Below are positions 23,654 through 35,880 of a stretch of DNA of 64,000 nt, in pieces (position 1 is the stretch's first letter; each line of letters begins with the position of its first letter). The stretch spans positions 7,192,001 to 7,256,000 of the forward strand of contig NC_052134.2 in assembly GCF_016086655.4 (NCBI RefSeq), in the 5' to 3' direction. A program made the position numbers and the translations under genes. Source of the stretch: Lepeophtheirus salmonis (taxonomy: Eukaryota > Arthropoda > Copepoda > Siphonostomatoida > Caligidae). The notes beneath the pieces are model-generated. The model saw nothing but the letters and a program-made list of their open reading frames with translations. It made no database searches and was not told where the DNA came from.

Positions 23654-24400
23654 CCGATTTGTCCATTCAAATCAGAACACTGAATTTTAAGCTTCAACAA
23701 GATATAATTTATTAATTAATAATATAATTTCAATAAAATTAAAATAACATAAATAGATGTGTGTCTTGGCACTCTTAATCATTAAAGTAGTCGCCCTTAG
23801 CGGCAATGAAAACTTCCAAGCAGCGGCGGAAGGCCTGGCACCCGTCCTCTGTCATGGCGTCTCAGTGCTGACTGAAAGTGGCTTTGAGGTCCTCGGTGTT
23901 TGAATGATGGATACTGTACTGGCATCAGGGAGGTAAGGTGGTCAAAATAACTCAAAAGTATCATTCAAAAGAGTGTTTGATTGCTAATGTCAAATGTGGT
24001 CTCTCGACCCTCACAAGGCACTTTTTTATAGCTGTCTAGACAGTCTGATGTGAAGCCCGGGATCTATTACACGGTCACTCGTGGGCTTGGGGGATTAGCC
24101 TAGGCTGTTTTCCTTAACTTCTCTAGGACCGATTTGGCTTTTGATAGAGCCATTCTTCCTCTCCAACGTTACGGACTGGCTGACGGCGTAGAAGGTGGTT
24201 TCGAGACCCCCAACTCCTTGGAAATTCATCGATCACGTTCAAGTGTCATTTTCTCAACTTGTAGGTAAGCTAAAGAGCTTATGTTACGTATCTGATTGGT
24301 TTTACTTTAATATATGTATATAAATATGAATTAGTTTCAATCTCTCAACCTTCATTAATTATTGAAATGGTAAATGTTCAGATTTCAATGCACAACCTGG
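23654..24400 (-). mobile_element. Mariner subfamily B, deletion derivative
   Basis: The ends are CCGATTTGTCCATTCAAATC and, from the right, CCAGGTTGTGCATTGAAATC, with TA at 23652-23653 and 24401-24402. The minus strand starts at about 24255 with HLNVI-type residues (MTLERDR in the alternate frame), ELGVSKPPS, RWRGRMALSKAKSV and other pieces of the HTH region. It then jumps to LKATFSQH, QAFRRCLEVFIAAKGDYF near the C-terminus. The catalytic core is deleted. The same N-terminal piece occurs at 38693, 51896 and 60975. Confidence 0.82.
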
Positions 24401-24430
24401 TATTAGAATAACTGTTACTTAGATATTGTA

Positions 24431-24659
24431 TTGTGTCGGCGCAGTCCATTCTTAGGACTGTCAGTCCTCGGGATCGGTCCTTAACGGTTCGTACTTGGAA
24501 TTTTAATAAAAATATCCATGGCTTATTAAGCCAAATAAGATATATGAAATATGTATACCCTCATTGACCTGACGAGGGATCAATTTGACCTACTTTAAGG
24601 ACAGACTAGAGGAACTGGACTAGACTGTGGTCCTCGGTCCTCAATAAGGGCCGACACAA
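24431..24659. mobile_element. Small MITE with 10-bp perfect TIRs
   Basis: TTGTGTCGGC at 24431-24440 is matched by GCCGACACAA at 24650-24659. Similar subterminal words (TTAGGAC, TCCTCGG) follow on both sides. At 229 bp it is far too small to encode a transposase. No target duplication is obvious. Confidence 0.5.
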
Positions 24660-26555
24660 CACTACTTGTAAAGCCATTAGGTAATAAAAAAATGATTTAT
24701 CTATGATGTAACCTTCCTAAGCTATAAAACAAAGTGGCAAAACGTGCTTATTAGACTTAACATATTTCCTTGACTACGTGAAAACTTTTTTATCCTCAAA
24801 AAGTCGTTTTTGATATATCACGGATGACGTTACTCTACTATTTTTCCTCGTAAAGTTTGCAATTTTTTCCCATTATCAAAATTAACCTTGTTATTAATCC
24901 TATTAAAAGGGTAAGTTCATGGAGGTTGCGTAGTTTAGAGGAATCCGTGGTTCCCCTAGTGGATAAAAAAAAGTATTATCAGGCTCAACTTAATTTGGGA
25001 AGAATTAATTGCTTGGTCATCGTTTCGCTTCTTGATTTATAGCTTTGAGGAGCAAAAAGGCGCAACCTTTTAATTTCTAATTCCTTACATATTCTCAATG
25101 ATAATAATTAATTTTTTTTTTAACAAAAAAGAGTTATTTCTATAAAAACAAGAAAAAAATTACTTCAAGGTTAAAAAATTATAATTACTCGATCGGCCAC
25201 TGAGTCTAATTATGTGTATTTTTCCATAGTCTATTTCAGTGTTGCTCAAAAAAAAAAAAAAAAATAGTCAGGGTACCTTTAAAAAATGCATAAAATCTCG
25301 AAGCATCCCAGTGTAAAACATCATTAAAAATGGCATTGCATAGCGTAAATGCAAATGCCCAGTTGGTTTAGAGAAGACAGTAATGAACGTGGCATAATAC
25401 AAATTGTAATTAATAATGACTTTAAAAGAACAGTTTGAACACACAAGAACCCAGTAATAAGACTAGGAGAACTGAAATCAAGCACCATTTCACAGTCAAG
25501 CATGTTCAGTTTTTGTGGGGCTTTTCTTTTTATAAAAAACCATCATGATGCTGTTGCTTGATCCTTGCTCTCTGTGAATATTAAATGTATTTTCGTAGTT
25601 AAATGATAAAACGATATGATGAGCCGTCAACCGTCATACTAAGACTAACTTGCAAAGCCTCTTCTTCCGTTGTTATAATCATTTACCTAATTCCCTTTTT
25701 TAATTCGTATTCAATATACTTTCTCCCTTTTGCCGGTAGTACAATAATTCGCTTTAGGTTTTTATTAATTTTTTTGATGCATTTTCGGATCAACACCCGA
25801 TACCTTAAAAACTTTGAGACACGGGGAATAGATCCTGTTTTATTAAAAAAAAAATCAAAACTAGCCAAAAAAAAAAAAAAACTTGTTTTCCAGAGCCCAG
25901 GAATATGGTTGGATCAGAATATAACATAGCCCTAGATACGTAAATCAGAATTCTGAAGAAATTTTATTTTATATCTAAAGTATGTATCTGTCTCGGTTTT
26001 TGAAATAAATATATATTATCTAGAAAAATGAAATTGCATTTTTGTATTTATTGAAAAATATAAAAGATTCAAGGTTGAAAAAAACCACGACCGATTTATC
26101 CTCTACAACTTCTTAGTCAGAGATAGCCAGAGTATTACAACCCTGGTGGGTGGGTTAAAAGTGCAGATATTGCCGAATATTTTCATGTTTTTTAACCCAC
26201 AACCACCTAGGTAAAAAATATTAAAGACATAAAGGTGATTTTTAAGGGGTAAGAGTCATTCCATAGAACAATCGTAAATAAACGACGTCATCAAAGGTAT
26301 CAGCAAGTAGGATTATATCTTAATCTGCTCTAATCCATTGAACGTTATTTATTCAACACCTTAAAACGTCTAGTTATTTATTCATCAAAAATAAAAAATA
26401 AGCTAACAATAGACCCCTGCATTGCCCCATGTGTGTAGTCGTATTATAGACACACCTTGCTTTAATAATATTAAAGATAACTTCCGAACAAATTCTCAGG
26501 GTGACTTGTCATTTTTCATGAGCACATTCACACGGAGCTACTCAATACTTACATA
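24660..26555. other. AT-rich spacer
   Basis: No gene recognised. Opposed open frames at 25603-25929 and 25683-25868 overlap and lack domains. A-runs lie at 25248-25264 and 25866-25880. The final ~40 bp (TGAGCACATTCACACGGAGC) resemble the left flank of the mariner at 17003. Confidence 0.45.
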
Positions 26556-26557
26556 TA

Positions 26558-27731
26558 CAGGGTAGGTCAACAAAACAGGGACTGTTAATTAATGTTTCTT
26601 TTCTCATTACTTTGGAAAGTTTTAGTGATTATTTTTTGATTTTTTGTTTCCGCTATCCTTTTTACATAAACAAACTAAACTAATCTTTAAGTCATTTCAT
26701 CATCATGAGCGAGCAACAAGCAAAAAGGCAGCGCATCTTAGATTGATGTGATAAAGATTAAGGTATTGTTAAGTGTTCTAGGAGCCTGGTTTTTAAGTTG
26801 GCCAAGATGAAAAAAAGTTGTAGAAGACCACTCCAGGATGTAAGGAAGTGGAGGACATAATTTAAAGAGGGATCCGAAGTTCTTGTTAAGTTTAGAGAAG
26901 AATATAAAGGAGTATCCCACTTAGTCGTGAATCGCCTCGCCAACGACTTATCCGTTACTCTTAGGAATCAGGAGGGATATAAACCACAACTTGGGATTAT
27001 TTTCTTTCACACCGAGCCAACCCCACCTTCTGATAGAGTGCGTGAAAGCCAGGAGGCTCGAGAGGTGCAAGAAAATCTTCACATGAATTAAGGCAAATGG
27101 GTAATTGTGAAAATTTTCGCTAGCAAGAAGATTTTTACAGTTGATCAATTTTACAATCATTGGAACGACCACTGGCTTGCGGAAACAAAAGAAGAGGTCC
27201 AATGAATTTACCACACCAAAACTTCTGTCCAAACAATGGTTGTCGGGATAGTTGAGTCGAATGGAAAGAAGCTACCTCCGTTCTTTTTCAAGGCTGCACA
27301 GAAAATCGGGCAGAAGGTCTACTATAAGGTGCTTAGGTACACCATCTTACCATTGGTGAGGACTACGTGTAACATTTGCAAAAGTTCTGCGCAGATAATA
27401 TGGTCGATTCTTGTCCCAAGAGATTTTGCCACCGTTCTTCACCAGATTTGAACCCACTGGAATTTTCCATTTGGAGAAGAAAACCAACAGAACCTCACAA
27501 CCAAATTTGGACTCACTAAAGTCCTCCATAGTAGCTGCATGGGACAACTTGTCAGAGGAGTTTGTCATCAAATCCTGCATGACCTGAAGATGCAACTTGT
27601 AAAGGCTGTGCTTGATAACCTTGTCTACATGTTTTGTTAAGATATTTTTTTTTCCTATTATTGAAAATATAAAATTATTGATGTATTTCTAAATCCATCT
27701 CTCGAATCCACTAATTTGCTGCCCTACCCTG
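26558..27731 (+). mobile_element. Near full-length mariner-like element
   Basis: The ends are CAGGGTAGGTCAACAAA and, from the right, CAGGGTAGGGCAGCAAA, each beside TA (26556-26557, 27732-27733). At 1174 bp it is close to the usual mariner length and is the best preserved element in the window. The transposase it carries is dead (next entry). Confidence 0.92.
26705..27641 (+). pseudogene. Mariner transposase, near full length but broken
   Basis: It starts MSEQQAKRQRILD, then a stop. SRSLVFKLAKMKKSCRR follows where the HTH should lie. Next is FASKKIFTVDQFYNHWNDHW, in which the Asp of the usual FSDEKIFTVD is lost. Then MVVGIVESNGKKLPPFFFKA and QKVYYKVLRYTILPLVRT. The second-Asp motif (QDGAPAH) is missing through a small deletion. 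The third reads RSSPDLNPLEFSIWR with Asp present. NLDSLKSSIVAAWDNLSEEF leads to the C-terminus. At least three stops and two frame changes are needed. Confidence 0.88.
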
Positions 27732-27879
27732 TATATATATGATAATTCATGTGTATTTTTTGTATATGTAAGATTTAAATTAAATATCAACGCTGATATA
27801 TTAATATTAATTTTGTTTGTTTTTATTTTTGAACACTCTAAATACTAAAGTACTCATCAGTCATCCCACCATATTTTTT

Positions 27880-28108
27880 TTCTTCAAACTGTTATTATTA
27901 TTAATTCATTTTTGGGGACAGAACGCGTCACATGAATTAATATACCATAAGTTTTGAGTAGTAACGTTGAGTGTGCTCATAAAAAGTGGAAAGTAAGAAT
28001 TAGGATTTCTTGGGGAGTTAAATTCTTAATTATTCAAGCAAAATTTGTCTTTGCACCGACGTCTAAATACTCTGGGAAATGGAGGGTACTGTCGCAGAAA
28101 ACAATAAT
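27880..28108 (+). repeat. Rep-A related segment
   Basis: TCTTCAAACTGTTATTATTA, GTGTGCTCATAAAAAGTGGA and GGATTTCTTGGGGAGTTAAA match 60775-60960. It also includes one unit of the 43640 minisatellite (AGCAAAATTTGTCTTTGCAC). It stops where family C begins at 28109. Confidence 0.5.
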
Positions 28109-28410
28109 CAGGGGCGTCTTTAGGTTTTTTTTCGTCATTCGAGCAAATTATTAAGCAGAGCAAACAATTTAATATTTGTAATTTTTTGTGAATAGCTGTG
28201 GATTTTAGAATTTTTTTTCAAAAAATTTAATATTTCAAATTTTTTTTTGTGAATTGTCCTTGATTTTTGAAAAAAAAATTCCACTAAAATTTAACATGTA
28301 ATAATTTAATGTTTGAATATTTTTTTACAAAAGAAATATTCAAAAATTGAATAACTTTGGATTTTTGTATTTTTTTTTTGTTAAAGAATATATATCTGTG
28401 TACGCCCTTG
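28109..28410. mobile_element. Family C element, short copy (302 bp)
   Basis: It begins CAGGGGCGTCTTTAGG and ends, read inward, CAAGGGCGTACACAGA. The core has about four T-rich units with GTGAATAGCTGTGGATTTT. It is the most compact copy with both ends visible, so it helps define the family. Confidence 0.62.
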
Positions 28411-28744
28411 ATCATTCAAATGATCTGAAAGTAAAGTTAGCACAAAATGATTGCTTTTTCTTTGAATAATTTGCATCATAGTTGATGAAATTTTATGGCT
28501 GTAGCTTTTCTGATGTTCGTTCCTCGTCCTCCCTACCCAAAAATTCAACAACAATGTTTTCTTTTTATTTGTTATTTTCATAGTTGTATATTTTGAACTT
28601 GTTTGATTATGATAACCTTGGTTAGATATAGAATATTGTGTGCTAGTCATGTTGTTATGAGGAGTTAGTATGTACCTGATTAAAATTTGATACTAAAAAG
28701 TTGAAAGGAAAAGAAAAAACGAATAGACTTTTTTCACGTGACGT
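28411..28744. other. Spacer
   Basis: A minus-strand frame at 28381-28650 runs into the family C terminus and has no domain. Nothing else seen. Confidence 0.4.
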
Positions 28745-29090
28745 GTCGTTAATGTCGCATCATTTTGAGAGCCTAAGCAACCAAGTTTTATAGTAATAAA
28801 TACCTCTTTTCTATTTATAATAAGATAACTAATGAACCATTGGATCTTAAAATATGACCAAGAAATAAAAGGACTCTTAAATTACACTCTATCGACATTT
28901 TACACCTCTATTCCCGAGTTTTATTTTATATATAACCATAATATGTTGTTACATTGTTATATAATCGAATTTCCATATTGTAGGTACAAATTAACTAATA
29001 CAGTGGAAAGTAAAAAAAAATATTTATCGCTAATTATCCTACTTTACTCGTTCCTCATCGATCAAACAAGAATATTCATTGTATAAATTT
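28745..29090 (+). repeat. Dispersed repeat I, copy 2
   Basis: Same orientation as 13283-13620. It shares CCTAAGCAACCAAGTTTTAT, ATCGAATTTCCATATTGTAG, GTACAAATTAACTA and the CTCGTTCCTCATCGATCAA tail. Confidence 0.55.
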
Positions 29091-29165
29091 AGACATTCCA
29101 TGTAATTCTAATAAGGCTCATACACTTTTAATTTACATTCCCTGAATGGAGATGGAGTAACCCAA

Positions 29166-29470
29166 AGAAGAAATTAAACCTTTCCACACGACAGTACACC
29201 GACCCACACGGCCAAAAAAGTGCTAAATGTTTTTGCACTTTAATTAGTGCTCACTTTTGGAGCCCGGATTTTTGGCCTGCAACAGCCCAGACCTGAACCC
29301 TATGATTTCTGTCCCTGGGGGAGGGTGGAGCATGAGGCCTGTGCCTAGTATCAGCCCTCTGTAGAGGCCTTGAAGAAGTCAATGTACAATGGCAAATCAA
29401 GATCCGCACAAGGTTGCCTCGGCCTGCCAATGCTTCCAGTGCCGTGTGGAAATTATTGTTCTACGCCATC
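29166..29470 (+). pseudogene. Mariner transposase fragment, second Asp to C-terminus
   Basis: HDSTPTHTAKKVLNVF keeps the second catalytic Asp. In a second frame SAHFWSPDFWPATAQT is the third-motif region with Asp lost. WGRVEHEACA, SVEALKKSM and VASACQCFQCRVEI are C-terminal. It is close in sequence to the TIR-bounded deletion derivative at 59858-60198. The 5' part is absent and no TIR is visible. Confidence 0.78.
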
Positions 29471-29769
29471 TATTCGTTCGTTGTAAGCCTTTAAAGATTT
29501 TCCCAATTTATAGTACACATTACTTTTATATAATTCAAATACCAGTGCTTATCATTGGTGTTTAATAGTATTCAATACAGATTTGAAGTCCTTTTTTATT
29601 CACAAAGCCATTTGAGGAAGTTTCATCAAAATTGATTGGAACATCTACTGTCAAAGGGAATTAAAAAATATGAAAAACATATGGTAGTATGTATTTTCCT
29701 TTGTGGCAACTGTTCATAATTATTTCGAGTTAATATTATATAGATTGAATTAAGAATTAGTGATTAAAA

Positions 29770-30160
29770 TTATTTTGGGCATGTTAAAAAAAGAAACCGA
29801 AAATCAACGTGGTAACCCGAACAATTTGAAGAATAATTTGGAAGAGTGTTGCCTAGCTGTCACGGTGTTTCTTTATATCAGCTACAATCAGCTGTGACGT
29901 AGGTGGAGGTGGAAATAAACAAGTTCATGGACAAGAAAGACTTCGATGTATATCCCCAATTCTACTCTGTGTCCAACAAGGACTTACAATTATAACTCCG
30001 CACCTAATCCTCAAAATTACTCTCTTTTATGATCACAAGGGAATGGTCTATCAGGTTTTTATCTAGTAAAGGAAGTTCACTACTCAGGAGTTATATAAAA
30101 ATGATAACAGTTGAGGAAAAGAAAATTCATTCTTCGGATTATAAAGTATGAGTATGAACT
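29770..30160 (+). repeat. Rep-A copy 5, good copy
   Basis: It runs from ATTTTGGGCATGTTAAAAAA through CAACGTGGTAACCCGAACAA, ATCAGCTACAATCAGCTGTG, ATTCTACTCTGTGTCCAACA and AAGGAAGTTCACTACTCAGG to GAAAAGAAAATTCATTCTTC. It is collinear with 59395-59815. Confidence 0.7.
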
Positions 30161-30525
30161 TCCACAAATTCTAAAGCAATGCCCTTGATTTATATATATT
30201 AATATAAAAATCCAAATCCTACGTAATATCCTTTATGAGCTCATAATATGTAGAGTCAGCTGTTTTAAAGCATACAACAGTCAGGTTATGAAAATTAATG
30301 AAAACAGCTGAAAGGAAAATGTACTACGTCTTTGTTTATTTCAAAAAGCTAGTCGTGTACAATATTATTAGAAAAAGTTAGACATCGTAGAGTAAACCCA
30401 GCCCATTTATTAAGTTACTATGTCTCTTTATGGTGACGTCATTGGGTGCATTTGTTTGGGCAAATGTAATACATAAAAAGTAAAGAATGTAATAATTTAT
30501 TCTTGCTTTTCCCCAGACATGTACA

Positions 30526-31060
30526 TAAGTGTTGCGCTATTTTGGCGTTCTGTTCAGCGTTCCGTTCAAAAAAAATTTTTTTGGTTCAACGTGTAGCCAT
30601 TATTTCCGTACTGTATTCCGTTCCACACTCCAATCATAAGGTAGTGCCATATATACTATGTGACAACAAATTGCGACTATTACTTTGATAGTGTCAGCCC
30701 GGTTAGAGAGTCCTCATTTGAGAACTATCTTTAAAGATTTTTTTAATAAAATAATTCAGTGAAAAATAACCTTCAAATGAGATATAACTGGCTTAAATCG
30801 GTACATTTATTGTCAAAATGGTGGCCAAAAGGCGAAGTATAGCCGATTTGATTATTACCCAGTACAAGACAAGAAAAACTGGACTCTGAAGTCCAGCTAC
30901 TTTGCTTTATAAGCCCTTTAAATAATATTTCAAAAAGTAAAAATACTATGGAACGGAACGCTAAAATCTCATTTTTAGCGTTCAAAAAGAATTATGTTCC
31001 TTTCATTGAACGCACGTTTCATGTGACGCCGTTTAATTTTGTGTGCCGTTCACAACCCTA
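30526..31060. mobile_element. Candidate hAT-like MITE
   Basis: The left end TAAGTGTTGCG and right end (inward) TAGGGTTGTGAACGG are similar. Subterminal GCGTTC(T/C)GTTC and GGAACGGAACGC words lie in inverse orientation. There is no matching target duplication. The interior has no transposase. Confidence 0.4.
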
Positions 31061-32666
31061 GTTTTTTCCATTGATTCTTTATTTACTAATACTATATTTA
31101 GATTTTCAATTATTCTATATCTTTATGCTTGTATTTGGGGTCCCAATGACGTTCTCCGTTATGTAAGTAAATTCATTGAGGAGAACTGAAAATCATTGCT
31201 GACTAAGCTAGTTAGTTATAATAATAAGAGTCACAGTAGCCTGTGTGTCTAAGGTATGGAAGAGAGAAAGGAGGAGTACGAAGGTGAATGATGTCAGTGG
31301 ATCTAGCCCCTACTCTTGAAGATAATGATTATTATTTATTGTTATTATTACTTAACCGTCAAAAATATATATAGATATGAATTTGAATTTTATTTTGTAA
31401 CCGTTAGTGATTTCAGTCAGTTTAATAAGATATATTATGTGACCCTCAACACTAAAGCAAATGGAATATGTTTTTTCTCAAAAGTGAGTCTGGATCACAT
31501 TTATATTCTCAATCTAATTATTTTATATGAATCAATTATTGTGATAAATCATACGGAGATGTCACAAATTTTACTTAAAGATTGTACAAATTGTTATCGA
31601 TCCGTTATTAGGGTGGCCATGATTTGACATCCAAAAAGAGAACACGTGTCCGGATCAGTTTTGTTTCTTGAGCATTTTATCGATAACATTCATGAAATTA
31701 ATAAAAATCTAAAATAAAGCATGAATACATTTTGATTCTTATTTTATTTTTGGGTAAATATATTTTATATTTTTTTATAAATATAAAAACTTCGATTTTT
31801 TTATATATTTTTAATTTGACTTTTATTATCTGTCAATCTTCAACTATTTATCCCGCAAAATATAGGACATTTTATGAATGTATAACAAGTACTCGGACAG
31901 AATGTAAAAAGAAGACTAGTTCGGGAAAACGGTACGTTGTACATACTAAAATATACATAATTTGAGGGGTCATATCTGACCCGTAGTTAATATCGTTTTG
32001 GTAACCTCAAAACATCCCAACAATTATAATACAAAGCCCATAATTGAGCTTAATAAGTCAATGAGGTGCTTATATTTATGAAGTAAAATAATAAATTGGG
32101 AATTAGATTAATACCTTGTCATATGAATTTATTTCCTTCCTCGACTCCTTAATCAAAAGACAAATTAGAGAAAGAAATTTATTCTATAAGAAAAACTATA
32201 AAGTACCTCTTACGTAACAGTTTGTATGTCAATGGAATGTTTGCTCAGAATAAACCTCGTATCTAAATAAAAACTGGTATGTTGAGTAGGGTGGAGCTTA
32301 CTTTTTAAATATTCGAAATATGAGGTCCTTAGAGTCTCAAAGTTTTCCTTTTAGTCTATTTATTTATTTAAGTAAACAAAAAGTGTACTTCCAAATTTTA
32401 GTATGTATCAATTGAGTTATTTGGCTGTGATAAGTTAAAGATTAAACAGATAGCTGGAAAAATACAATTCATGTAACTACACTAATCCTTATTTGGAAAC
32501 GTAGATACTAAATTATCATAATAATGTATAAAATATTGTTGATAGCAATTTTGCTTATTTAAATTTGCTATTTTAGACCAAATCTGTAATGTAATAAATA
32601 TAACGATGATATCAAAACAAAATATATTTTTTTCTAAAAAAAAAAGGTGTAAAATGTCAAAATTTT
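31061..32666. other. AT-rich spacer
   Basis: Low-complexity frames at 31316-31627 and 31732-31965 carry no domain. About 31610 starts TTAGGGTGGCCATGATTTGA, reminiscent of an hAT-like end, but I could not find its partner. Confidence 0.4.
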
Positions 32667-33023
32667 AGGACAATTTGCCGAACAGATATTTCACCGATGG
32701 ACCATTTGAGATAATTGATCGGAAAAAGATATTTAGGGACATTTGGTAGGGAAATGATATTTAATATACTAACATATGCTATTGTATATTTTAATTCAGA
32801 GTGTTGTGTTTTTATAATGATCATTAAAAACATATAATCCATAATAAAAAAAGAATATATCTGCTAAAATAATACTTATTAATTTGCCTATACGACGTAT
32901 ATTGTGTATGAACAATACCTATTTCTCATGCTATCAATTTAAACTAAATTAAAATATGCAATAGAATAACATCAATAAATTAAATATCATTTTTGGGCCA
33001 AATGTTCTTACGAAAAATTGTCC
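32667..33023. repeat. Foldback-type element, AGGACAATTT ends
   Basis: AGGACAATTTGCCGAACAGA on the left and, read inward from the right, AGGACAATTTTTCGTAAGAA. Related words (GGACCATTTGAG, GGACATTTGGTAGG) repeat inside and again at 36848-36975. Confidence 0.45.
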
Positions 33024-33322
33024 TTTTTGTTACCATACGAATTACTTTTAATCAAATGCATTCAAGAGACGTTAGTCACTTTGTCATTTTAATAAGTATG
33101 TACATTGTTTGAATAGACAAAGATGGAGTCAAGGTATGGAAAAGGCCAAAGGCATTGTCAGTATCAAATGTTTTATGTTCTTTTGAACAAACTACCTTGC
33201 GTATTATTGTTTAAGCATTATCAATATACATACATATTTGTGAATAGAAGGACATAATAAAATATTCTTCAAAAAAATTCAATTCTTATAAATGCAAACG
33301 GCTCTCTTTGTATTTTTAAATA

Positions 33323-33400
33323 CAGTAAAACCTCGTAACTGGATGTTAATTTATTCCGAAAGGGTGCAGTTGAGTTACAAATCAATTTTCCCCTTAAGTA
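33323..33400 (+). repeat. Possible pogo/Tigger-like end
   Basis: TACAGTAAAACCTCGTAACT resembles the outer end of pogo-type Tc1 relatives (CAGT..AACCTC..). No partner end was found, so this may be a solo terminus or coincidence. Confidence 0.25.
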
Positions 33401-33529
33401 ATTACTAGAGTTGATATCTTTGTAAGGAAGGAAAGAGCACCAGGAGAAGACGGGGGGGGGGATTCATTTGGTACACTTGAATTAAGATCCTAGTAAATAT
33501 CAGCTACCCAATTAATGATTTTTGGGGTA

Positions 33530-33790
33530 GAAAATGAATTAGTGCTATACGGTCTTCATTTAGAATAGCTTTAGTGCAGGTAAAATATTATAATTATATT
33601 TAAATTCCCATATATTTATTTTATTATGCATTTTTAAATCAATTTACACCCATAAAAGACGATAATTTTTCTTTTAGAGGGAGATGTTAACACCACGACG
33701 ATCTATTAACTAATGAACAAAAAAAAAAAAAGGAAGAATCCACGCAAAAACCGTCAATCCTTTTCTATTTTTAAATGTAATTTTTAGCAA
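33530..33790 (+). repeat. Dispersed repeat N, copy 2
   Basis: Collinear with 12150-12410: GTAGAAAATGAATTAGTGCT, TTTAGTGCAGGTAA, AGAGGGAGATGTTAACACCA and CGACGATCTATTAACTAATG. The G-run (ten G) at 33452-33461 lies just outside. Confidence 0.5.
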
Positions 33791-33929
33791 CTACTCAACT
33801 CTATTAATAACTGAAAAATCATTTATTCCTTATAAACCATCAAAATTTTAGTAGAACATTTTCCTTTGTTTTATCTCCTAACCTATCCTAAAAATAAACA
33901 TAACAAAAAATAAAAACACACACATAGAA

Positions 33930-34050
33930 AAAGGCCCTCAAATTAGTTGTTAATTACCTAATTCCTCCCAAATAGGAATTGGTACGAATCATTCATAGGC
34001 TAAGAACTAATTGTAATTCAACCCATCAACGTTTGGACCACTTATATTTG
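33930..34050 (+). repeat. Dispersed repeat O
   Basis: AAAAAGGCCCTCAAATTAGT and CAACCCATCAACGTTTGGAC match the reverse complement of 41880-42030 and parts of 6860-6960 and 39560-39620. Confidence 0.45.
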
Positions 34051-34960
34051 GAAAAAAAAGTAAAAGAAACCCCAACTGACAGCAAAATACATTTATATTT
34101 AAAATTATGCATTTAAATTAGGCAAAAGTTTAAAGCATGTCACCTATACAAGGGTTTAAAACACACTTAAATCACAACAATATTAACTGTACAACCCCTC
34201 CAGGTGTATACTGTCATCAAGATGATAACTTATGACCTGCCAACTCATATGACTCTAACAAGGATAGGCATCAAGGAGGAATAATACATTTTGATTTGTT
34301 TACAAAAGTCCTTTGAGTCCATTAGGATGATTCCGATGTTTTGTTGGAGCTCAAATCCAATGTTTTATCTACGCCATTTTGCATTGCACTCTAAATACTT
34401 CAATTACTAAAGGGATTGACAATGTGGTTCTGGAGTTCTACTGTAGACACATTGCTTTGTGTGAGGGAATTCGAAGGGAAAAGTAAAGAGACACTAAATT
34501 TTGATGAACGGAAATGTTCGTGATGTAAAACAATGGTAGGCTATTATGCATATATTGGCCTTAAACATATATTTGACCAGATATGAACTGGTTTTTGTGT
34601 CCCCTCTTTCTTTTCAAGGCGAGGGTATTTTTTATTGTCATCATGAAACATGAGTGTGTTATTAAGAGCCAAGAAGTATTTGTTGCATACTACAATATTA
34701 CTCAAGAATTATTTATTAATTTAGGTACATCTTCTAATTAATTGTTTGTAATAAACTTCATTGTCTGTATCTAAGAAACGCATGTATGAATGTACATATG
34801 TAGCGGTTGGCTTCTTTTCAACAGACAGGATTGAAACAGGATTTCAAGAGCATTACTCATAATTTATTGATATATAAGATTGTATATTTTAATTTAATTT
34901 AAAACCATTTTTTTAATATGAGTATTTAAATACTCACTTGAGAATCTTGTTAGCTCTAGT
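34051..34960. other. AT-rich spacer
   Basis: Nothing recognised on either strand. Confidence 0.5.
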
Positions 34961-35173
34961 TTGGCCAAGACCAAAAAACATTGTGTTCAAGTCAGAAAGA
35001 AGATTGTTCAACTTTTGAAGAAAAGCAGTGGATACAAATCGATTTCCAAGAAATTGGATGTTCCTAAATTAAATGTTCGCAATATAATCAAGAAATATGT
35101 GATCGTAAAAGAACTACAATTAATAATAATCAATAAAATAGCTGGAGGAATTTCATTAAAACAATATAAATAA
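34961..35173 (+). pseudogene. Tc1-like transposase, N-terminal HTH only
   Basis: The frame reads KKHCVQVRKKIVQLLKKSSG, YKSISKKLDVPKLNVRNIIK then KY. This is the paired-like first helix-turn-helix of Tc1-type transposases, where the family typically has R/K-KKIV-L-..G-GY-SISK-L-VP-STVR-IIKK. It stops after 70 residues. The GRPRK-like linker and DDE core do not follow. It is the only clear Tc1 (rather than mariner) type relic in the window. The listed start is a TTG, so the true start may lie upstream or differ. Confidence 0.7.
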
Positions 35174-35339
35174 ACAATTTAGTTTAAAATTAAACCTTTA
35201 ACAATATTGGAGTTTTGGACAACAGAAGAACGTCCTCCACCTGTATAAGGCATGCGGAAAAGTCGCAGGTAGGGGCCTGTGTTACTAATGAAAGAACTTT
35301 AATACTCGGATAAAATGGAACAGAAATGGAGTTTTTTGT

Positions 35340-35543
35340 AAAAATGGATCCAAATTGAATGCCCCCATTTTGATAAAAATGCATGATTGGAGACATTTGA
35401 ACCTCCAAAAACGTATTCTCCTTTACAATACCCTGGCAGTTCCTTTAGTTATATATATAGCAGCATCAAATCCAAAATTGGGGCAATTTATTTTAAATGA
35501 AGACAAGTATTGGCTAGAAAAACTATTTTACCGTGAAACCTAG
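35340..35543 (+). pseudogene. Possible LINE reverse-transcriptase C-terminal fragment
   Basis: The frame contains HDWRHLNLQKRILLYNTLAV then PLVIY. The order basic residues, ILLYNTLV-PLV-Y resembles the segment just after the reverse-transcriptase domain of non-LTR elements. No catalytic YADD box or endonuclease is visible nearby, so it is weakly supported. Confidence 0.3.
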
Positions 35544-35783
35544 TTTTGTTGAAAAAAGTTGTGCTAAAAATGTAGACAGATATATTCCTTGATCTCACAA
35601 AAAGTCAAGATGCGGAATGGAAAGGATATATCTCTTCAAAAGGAGTCCTTTTGTGGATTTCGTTTGATTCGACTTTAATCAAACAATCATATTAGTGACA
35701 TATCAGAATCATTGTTTATACCAGGGATAATTTTGTGAAGAGCTTCTCCAATGTATGACTCGCGTTCCACAGCACTTCTTCAA

Positions 35784-35880
35784 GCAACAAGAAGATGCAC
35801 CAGTTGGTAGAGTGGGAAGTGGTCGATAAAAATATTATCTCTGTCCCTGACGCTTTCTCAGACAATATATTCTCTAAGAG
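35784..35880 (+). CDS. Candidate internal exon of an unknown gene
   Basis: It is preceded by a splice acceptor-like CGCGTTCCACAG and followed by a donor GTAAGT. Between them, after one leading base, the frame reads TSSSNKKMHQLVEWEVVDKN then IISVPDAFSDNIFSK and leaves one base. That phase fits the second candidate exon at 37465. The polypyrimidine tract before the acceptor is weak and a stop lies upstream in the same frame. I recognise no family. Alternatives are an old transposon frame or chance. Confidence 0.28.

Noticed and set aside
31608..31990. hAT-like element starting TTAGGGTGGCCATG
   Set aside because: A partner end could not be identified; only a partial internal match (CGGACA, AAAAAGA) was found.
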